Origin: Mycolicibacterium goodii
GTDB taxonomy: Bacteria > Actinomycetota > Actinomycetes > Mycobacteriales > Mycobacteriaceae
Direction: 5' to 3'
DNA length: 64,000 nucleotides
NCBI RefSeq assembly: GCF_001187505.1
Contig: NZ_CP012150.1
Coordinates: forward strand, 6,110,048-6,174,047
Under the pieces are notes generated by a model. The model did no database searches, had not been told where the DNA came from, and was given only the letters and a program-made list of their open reading frames with translations. Both the position numbers and the translations under genes were made by a program. This document shows positions 58,969 through 64,000 of this stretch, one piece after another (position 1 is the stretch's first letter; each line of letters starts with the position of its first letter).

Positions 58969-59268
58969 TTGAACCCCGACAACTACCTGTACCTCTCGGC
59001 TCTGTTGTTCACCATCGGAGCCGCGGGAGTGCTGTTGCGGCGCAACGCGATCGTCATGTTCATGTGCGTCGAGTTGATGCTCAACGCCGCCAACCTGGCG
59101 TTCGTGAACTTCTCCAGGATGCACGGTCAGCTCGACGGGCAGGTGGTGGCGTTCTTCACGATGGTGGTGGCGGCCTGCGAGGTGGTGGTGGGCCTCGCGA
59201 TCATCATGGCCATCTTCCGCACCCGCCGTTCGGCCTCCGTCGATGACGCCAACCTGCTGAAACATTAA
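58969..59268 (+). CDS. nuoK: NADH dehydrogenase I subunit NuoK
   Basis: A 99-residue subunit of three helices with the two essential glutamates, Glu35 (MCVELML) and Glu70 (AACEVVV). The start is taken as the TTG at 58969, six bases after the GAGGTG site; this gives the NPDNYLYLS beginning of M. tuberculosis NuoK. A GTG at 58960 overlapping the nuoJ stop would add three residues. Confidence 0.94.
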
Positions 59269-59275
59269 GGGCGCG

Positions 59276-61165
59276 ATGATAACTGACTGGCTACCTGTCT
59301 GGCTGCTGATCGCCCTGCCCGCCGCCGGGGCGACGATCCTGCTGCTCGCCGGCCGTCGCAGCGACCGCTGGGGGCACCTGCTGGGGTGTGCGGCGTCGCT
59401 GGCCGCGTTCGCCGTCGGGGTTGTGCTGTTCACCGGGATGCTGGGCCGCACCGGCGAGGAACGCGCCGTGCACGAGGCGTTGTTCTCCTGGGTGCCGGTG
59501 GCCGGCCTGCAGGTCGACTTCGGTCTGCAACTCGATCAGCTGTCGATGTGCTTTGTGCTGCTGATCACCGGGGTCGGGTCGCTGATCCACATCTACTCGA
59601 TCGGTTACATGGCCGAAGATGCGGACCGTAGACGGTTTTTCGCCTACCTCAACCTGTTCCTGGCGGCGATGTTGCTGCTGGTGCTGGCCGACAACTACCT
59701 GGGTCTCTACGCCGGCTGGGAAGGCGTGGGCCTCGCGTCATACCTGCTGATCGGGTTCTGGTCGCACAAACCGTCGGCCGCGACGGCGGCCAAGAAGGCC
59801 TTCGTCGTCAACCGGGTCGGCGACATGGGCCTGGCGATCGCGCTGATGATCATGTTCGCCTCGATCGGGTCGATCTCGTTCGCGGGCGTGTTCGACGCCG
59901 CACCCGGGCTCAGCGAGGCGACGCTCAGCGCCATCGGCCTGCTGCTGTTGCTCGGCGCGTGCGGCAAGTCCGCGCAGGTGCCGCTGCAGTCCTGGCTCGG
60001 TGACGCCATGGAGGGCCCGACGCCGGTGTCGGCGCTCATCCACGCCGCCACCATGGTCACCGCGGGCGTGTACCTGATCGTGCGGTCCGGCCCGATCTTC
60101 GACCTCGCACCCACCGCGCAGACCGGTGTCGTGATCGTCGGCGCCGTCACGCTGCTGTTCGGCGCGATCATCGGTTGCGCGAAAGACGACATCAAGAAGG
60201 CGCTCGCGGCGTCGACCATGAGCCAGATCGGCTACATGGTGCTCGCGGCCGGGCTCGGGCCCGCCGGTTACGCATTCGCGATCATGCACCTGCTCACCCA
60301 CGGCTTCTTCAAGGCCGGCCTGTTCCTCGGGGCGGGTTCGGTGATGCACGCGATGGACGACGAGGTCAACATGCGCCGCTACGGCGGCCTGCGCACCGCC
60401 CTGCCGATCACGTTCGCGACGTTCGGGCTCGGGTACCTCGCGATCATCGGTGTGCCGCCGCTGGCCGGGTTCTTCTCCAAGGACGGCATCATCGAGGCCG
60501 CACTCGGCGCGGGCGGCGTCCGCGGCGTGATCCTCGGTGGCGCAGCGATTCTCGGTGCCGGTATCACGGCGTTCTACATGACGCGCGTGATGCTCATGAC
60601 GTTCTTCGGGGAGAAGCGCTGGAAAGCCGACGCGCACCCGCATGAGGCCCCGGCGGTGATGACCTGGCCGATGATCCTGCTGGCGATCGGGTCGGTGGTG
60701 TCCGGTGGGGCGCTTGCCATCGGGGGGACGCTGTCGGGTTGGCTGGAACCCGTCGTCGGCACGCACGAGGCGCACCACGCGATCCCGGTGTGGGTCGTCA
60801 CCACGATCGTGCTGGTGGTCGTCGCGGCCGGCATCGTCGTCGCCTACCGCATGTACGCGCAGCAGGCAGTGCCCGAGGAGGTGCCGGCCGGTTCTGCGCT
60901 GACCGTGGCCGCACGCAACGACCTCTACGGTGACGCGTTCAACGAGGCCGTGTTCATGCGTGGCGGGCAGACGTTGACCGCGGCCATGGTCGCCGTCGAC
61001 GACAAGGCCGTCGACGGCACCGCGGGTGGGTTGGCGGCGTTGGTGAGCCGGCTGTCCGACGGGTTGCGGCAGGTGCAGACCGGCTTTGCCCGTTCCTACG
61101 CACTGTCGATGCTCGGAGGGACGGCTCTGGTGGTGGCGGCGATCCTGGCGGTGCAACTGTGGTGA
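59276..61165 (+). CDS. nuoL: NADH dehydrogenase I subunit NuoL
   Basis: A 629-residue antiporter-like proton-pumping subunit with about 16 helices. The essential Glu lies in [18 protein letters not shown], and conserved lysines are in [13 protein letters not shown]. The long lateral helix that spans the membrane arm is expected in the C-terminal 130 residues. Separated from nuoK by only 7 bases. Confidence 0.97.
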   Translation: MITDWLPVWLLIALPAAGATILLLAGRRSDRWGHLLGCAASLAAFAVGVVLFTGMLGRTGEERAVHEALFSWVPVAGLQVDFGLQLDQLSMCFVLLITGVGSLIHIYSIGYMAEDADRRRFFAYLNLFLAAMLLLVLADNYLGLYAGWEGVGLASYLLIGFWSHKPSAATAAKKAFVVNRVGDMGLAIALMIMFASIGSISFAGVFDAAPGLSEATLSAIGLLLLLGACGKSAQVPLQSWLGDAMEGPTPVSALIHAATMVTAGVYLIVRSGPIFDLAPTAQTGVVIVGAVTLLFGAIIGCAKDDIKKALAASTMSQIGYMVLAAGLGPAGYAFAIMHLLTHGFFKAGLFLGAGSVMHAMDDEVNMRRYGGLRTALPITFATFGLGYLAIIGVPPLAGFFSKDGIIEAALGAGGVRGVILGGAAILGAGITAFYMTRVMLMTFFGEKRWKADAHPHEAPAVMTWPMILLAIGSVVSGGALAIGGTLSGWLEPVVGTHEAHHAIPVWVVTTIVLVVVAAGIVVAYRMYAQQAVPEEVPAGSALTVAARNDLYGDAFNEAVFMRGGQTLTAAMVAVDDKAVDGTAGGLAALVSRLSDGLRQVQTGFARSYALSMLGGTALVVAAILAVQLW

Positions 61166-62742
61166 GTACCTTTCCCTGGCTGACGGTGTTGTGGGCGGTG
61201 CCGGTGGTGGGCGCCGCGGTGGTGATCCTGTTGCCCCAGCGCGCGCTCGCCAAGTGGCTGGCGCTGGCGGTGTCGGTGGTGGCCCTCGGCGTGACCGCGG
61301 TGGTGGCGCTCGGATTCGACCCGGCAGGCGAGCAGTACCAGTTCGTCGAATCACACCGCTGGATACCGTCATTCGGCACGGGCTACATCCTCGGTGTCGA
61401 CGGCATCGCCCTGGCCCTCGTGGTGCTCACCGCGGTGCTGGTGCCGCTGCTGATCGTCGCGGGCTGGAACGACGCGAGCAAACAGACCGGGCTGGCGGGC
61501 CGTTCGGTGCAGGCCTACCTGGCGCTCACCCTGGCGGTCGAGGGCATGGTGTTCATGTCGCTGGTGGCCCTCGACATCCTGCTGTTCTATGTGTTCTTCG
61601 AGGCCATGCTCATACCGATGTACTTCCTCATCGGTGGGTTCGGAGGCGAGAACCGGTCCCGCGCCGCGGTGAAATTCCTGCTGTACAACCTGTTCGGCGG
61701 CCTGATCATGCTGGCCGCCGTGATCGGCATGTATGTCGTCACCGCGGGCAGCGACGCGTTCGCGGCGGGGACATTCGACTTCAGGGAGATCGTCGCGGCG
61801 GTCTCGTCCGGCGCGCTGGTGGTCAACCCGGCGATCATGAACTTCCTGTTCCTCGGGTTCATGTTCGCGTTCGCGGTCAAGGCGCCGCTGTGGCCGTTTC
61901 ACCGCTGGCTGCCGGACGCCGCCGTGGAGGCCACCCCGGCCTCGGCCGTGCTGATGATGGCCGTGATGGACAAGGTGGGCACCTTCGGGATGCTGCGCTA
62001 CTGCCTGCAGTTGTTCCCCGACGCGTCAACCTACTTCCGCCCCGTGGTGATCACGCTGGCCGCGATCGGGATCGTCTACGGCGCGGTGCTGGCCATCGGG
62101 CAGACCGACGTGATGAGGCTCATCGCCTACACGTCCATATCGCATTTCGGGTTCATCATCCTGGGCATCTTCGTGATGACCAGCCAGGGTCAGTCCGGGT
62201 CGACGCTGTACATGATCAACCACGGGATCTCCACGGCCGCCTTGTTCCTCATCGCCGGGTTCCTGGTGTCGCGGCGCGGCAGCAGGCTCATCGACTCCTA
62301 CGGCGGCGTCCAGAAGGTCGCACCCGTGCTGGCGGGCACGTTCCTGGTCGCCGGCCTTGCCACCCTGTCGCTTCCCGGCCTGGCCCCGTTCATCAGCGAA
62401 TTCCTGGTGCTCATCGGCACATTCACCCGGTACCCGGCGGTGGCGGTGTTCGCCGCGACCGCGCTGGTGCTGTCCGCGGTCTACATCCTGTGGACGTATC
62501 AGCGGATGATGACCGGACCGGTGCGCGACGGCGTGGCCGACGGTGAGGGCGCCGTGCGCGACCTCGTGCCACGCGAGCTCGCGGTGGTGGCACCGCTCAT
62601 CGCGTTGCTGCTGGTTCTCGGCATCTACCCGAAACCCGCACTCGACGTGATCAACCCGGCGGTCGAGCACACGCTGACCACGATCGGACAGACCGATCCG
62701 GAACCGGCTGTGCCGCCGACGATTGCAGAGGGGGCCCGCTGA
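61162..62742 (+). CDS. nuoM: NADH dehydrogenase I subunit NuoM
   Basis: A 526-residue antiporter-like proton-pumping subunit with about 14 helices. The key Glu is in [16 protein letters not shown] and the key Lys in [21 protein letters not shown]. The GTG at 61162 overlaps the nuoL stop as GTGA; the GTG one codon earlier is possible. Confidence 0.97.
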   Translation: MSTFPWLTVLWAVPVVGAAVVILLPQRALAKWLALAVSVVALGVTAVVALGFDPAGEQYQFVESHRWIPSFGTGYILGVDGIALALVVLTAVLVPLLIVAGWNDASKQTGLAGRSVQAYLALTLAVEGMVFMSLVALDILLFYVFFEAMLIPMYFLIGGFGGENRSRAAVKFLLYNLFGGLIMLAAVIGMYVVTAGSDAFAAGTFDFREIVAAVSSGALVVNPAIMNFLFLGFMFAFAVKAPLWPFHRWLPDAAVEATPASAVLMMAVMDKVGTFGMLRYCLQLFPDASTYFRPVVITLAAIGIVYGAVLAIGQTDVMRLIAYTSISHFGFIILGIFVMTSQGQSGSTLYMINHGISTAALFLIAGFLVSRRGSRLIDSYGGVQKVAPVLAGTFLVAGLATLSLPGLAPFISEFLVLIGTFTRYPAVAVFAATALVLSAVYILWTYQRMMTGPVRDGVADGEGAVRDLVPRELAVVAPLIALLLVLGIYPKPALDVINPAVEHTLTTIGQTDPEPAVPPTIAEGAR

Positions 62743-62743
62743 C

Positions 62744-64000
62744 ATGGTCACACCCAGCGTCGAATACGGCCTGCTGTCGCCGATGCTCATCGTGTTCGGC
62801 GTGGCGATCCTCGGTGTGCTGATCGAGGCGTTCGCACCACGGCCCAGTCGCTACCCGCTGCAGGTCACCCTCGCGCTCGGCGGGCTCGTCGCCGCCGTCG
62901 TCGCGGCGGTGTTCGTCGCACGCGACCTGCGCGGCACCCCGGGACGGCCCGCGGTGCTCGGCGCCGTCGCACTCGACGCGCCCGCGGTGTTCCTGCAGGC
63001 CACGATCGCGTTGGTGGGCATCCTCGGCATCATGCTCATCGCCGAGCGCCAGAAGGCCACCGTATCCGTCGGCGAGCCAAGGGGTCTGGAGGGTTTCACC
63101 CCGCAGGCATCGGCGGTGGCGGGCAGTGTCGCCGAGCAGTTGGCCACCAGGTCCGGTGTCATGCAGACCGAGGTCTTCCCGCTGACGATGTTCGCCATCG
63201 GCGGCATGCTGTTGTTCCCCGCCGCCGACGACCTGCTCACCATGTTCGTGGCGCTGGAGGTGCTGTCGCTGCCGCTGTACCTGCTGTGCGGGCTCGCGCG
63301 GCGACGGCGCCTGCTGTCGCAGGAGGCCGCGCTGAAGTACTTCCTACTGGGCGCGTTCTCGTCGGCGTTCTTCCTGTACGGCGCGGCCATGCTGTACGGC
63401 GCGGCCGGAACACTGGCCCTGTCAGGTATCGCCGAGGCCGTCTCGGCGGGCCGCGGCAGCACCTCGCTGGCGCTGCTCGGCGTCGCACTGCTGCTCGTCG
63501 GCGTGCTGTTCAAAGTCGGTGCGGTGCCGTTCCATTCGTGGATCCCGGACGTCTACCAGGGCGCGCCGACGGCGATCACCGCGTTCATGGCGGCCGCCAC
63601 CAAGATCGCGGCGTTCGGCGCGATGCTGCGGATCTTCTACGTCGCGGTGCCCGCTCTGCGCGACGACTGGCGACCGGTGCTGTGGGCGATCGCGATCCTG
63701 ACCATGGTGGTCGGCACCGTCACCGCCGTCACGCAGACCGATGTCAAACGCATGCTCGCCTACTCGGCCGTGGCGCATTCGGGTTTCATCCTCACCGGTG
63801 TGATCGCCGCCAACCCGGCCGGGGTGTCGTCGACGCTGTTCTATCTGTTCGCCTACGGGTTCAGCACGCTCGGCGCGTTCGCGGTCGTGGGGTTGATCCG
63901 CAACGCCGCGGGCGACGAGGAGACGTCGATGGCGCAGTGGGCCGGCCTGGGACGGCGCTATCCCATTGTGGGCGTGGTGTTCTCACTGTTTCTTCTGGCA
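62744..64000 (+). CDS. nuoN: NADH dehydrogenase I subunit NuoN (3' end outside window)
   Basis: The frame from the ATG at 62744, one base after the nuoM stop, stays open for 419 codons to the window end. It is a third antiporter-like subunit, with FVALEVLSLPLYLL holding the essential Glu and FKVGAVPFHSWIPDVYQG holding the key Lys, followed by VTQTDVKRMLAYSAVAHSGF. The C-terminal part is cut off by the window. It is the last expected gene of the operon. Confidence 0.96.
   Translation, partial: MVTPSVEYGLLSPMLIVFGVAILGVLIEAFAPRPSRYPLQVTLALGGLVAAVVAAVFVARDLRGTPGRPAVLGAVALDAPAVFLQATIALVGILGIMLIAERQKATVSVGEPRGLEGFTPQASAVAGSVAEQLATRSGVMQTEVFPLTMFAIGGMLLFPAADDLLTMFVALEVLSLPLYLLCGLARRRRLLSQEAALKYFLLGAFSSAFFLYGAAMLYGAAGTLALSGIAEAVSAGRGSTSLALLGVALLLVGVLFKVGAVPFHSWIPDVYQGAPTAITAFMAAATKIAAFGAMLRIFYVAVPALRDDWRPVLWAIAILTMVVGTVTAVTQTDVKRMLAYSAVAHSGFILTGVIAANPAGVSSTLFYLFAYGFSTLGAFAVVGLIRNAAGDEETSMAQWAGLGRRYPIVGVVFSLFLLA

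Overview
The window is high-GC actinobacterial DNA with overlapping genes and many GTG or TTG starts. It comes from a fast-growing mycobacterium, most likely Mycolicibacterium smegmatis or a very close relative. The evidence is an antigen-85 mycolyltransferase, a tmRNA tag reading ADSNQRDYALAA, and the blocks smpB-ftsX-ftsE-(Rv3103c-like)-mscS-prfB-fprA, hisN/fadE24/fadE23/fadB4 and (Rv3143-like)-nuoA-N, which also occur in M. tuberculosis.

Region 1 (1-11.7 kb) handles small carbon sources. It has an aquaporin-type channel, dihydroxyacetone kinase subunits DhaK and DhaL, and a DhaM fused to HPr and PTS enzyme I. Facing them are a large LuxR-type ATPase regulator and nagA-nagB-EIIA, divergent from a PTS EIICB permease. 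Region 2 (11.7-24 kb) is mostly envelope, secreted and redox functions: a cupin, two paralogous small proteins (one frameshifted), secreted chorismate mutase, a DUF2993/LmeA-like protein, a polytopic membrane protein, a secreted DUF4185 protein (candidate GH183 D-arabinanase), a LigD-type primase-polymerase, an MgtC-like protein, a cutinase, an SBP56-like protein and a cNMP-binding/TrxR-like fusion.

Region 3 (24-37.7 kb) holds ssrA (tmRNA) and smpB on either side of an amber-interrupted DMT transporter, then ftsX/ftsE, mscS, prfB, fprA, hisN, two acyl-CoA dehydrogenases behind a long perfect palindrome, a medium-chain reductase and antigen 85. Region 4 (38.3-48.8 kb) is an accessory catabolic cluster: homogentisate-dioxygenase-like protein, alpha/beta hydrolase, class III CoA-transferase, HMG-CoA-lyase-like protein, TetR regulator, and an acyl-CoA dehydrogenase / APH-type kinase / DUF6285 trio. 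The trio resembles the LvaC-LvaA-LvaB module for 4-hydroxyacyl-CoA breakdown. A methyltransferase, an NTF2-like protein, a YceI protein and an orphan receiver protein follow.

Region 5 (48.9-64 kb) is the proton-pumping NADH dehydrogenase operon nuoA to nuoN (nuoN cut by the window end). Most of its genes overlap or abut. The exception is the nuoF-nuoG gap, which carries a palindromic repeat also found beside ssrA. A CRP-like site lies in the nuoA leader.

The best leads are the Lva-like catabolic cluster, the dispersed palindromic elements, the fadE24 palindrome, the CXXC-less cNMP/Grx/TrxR-like fusion, and two interrupted genes.
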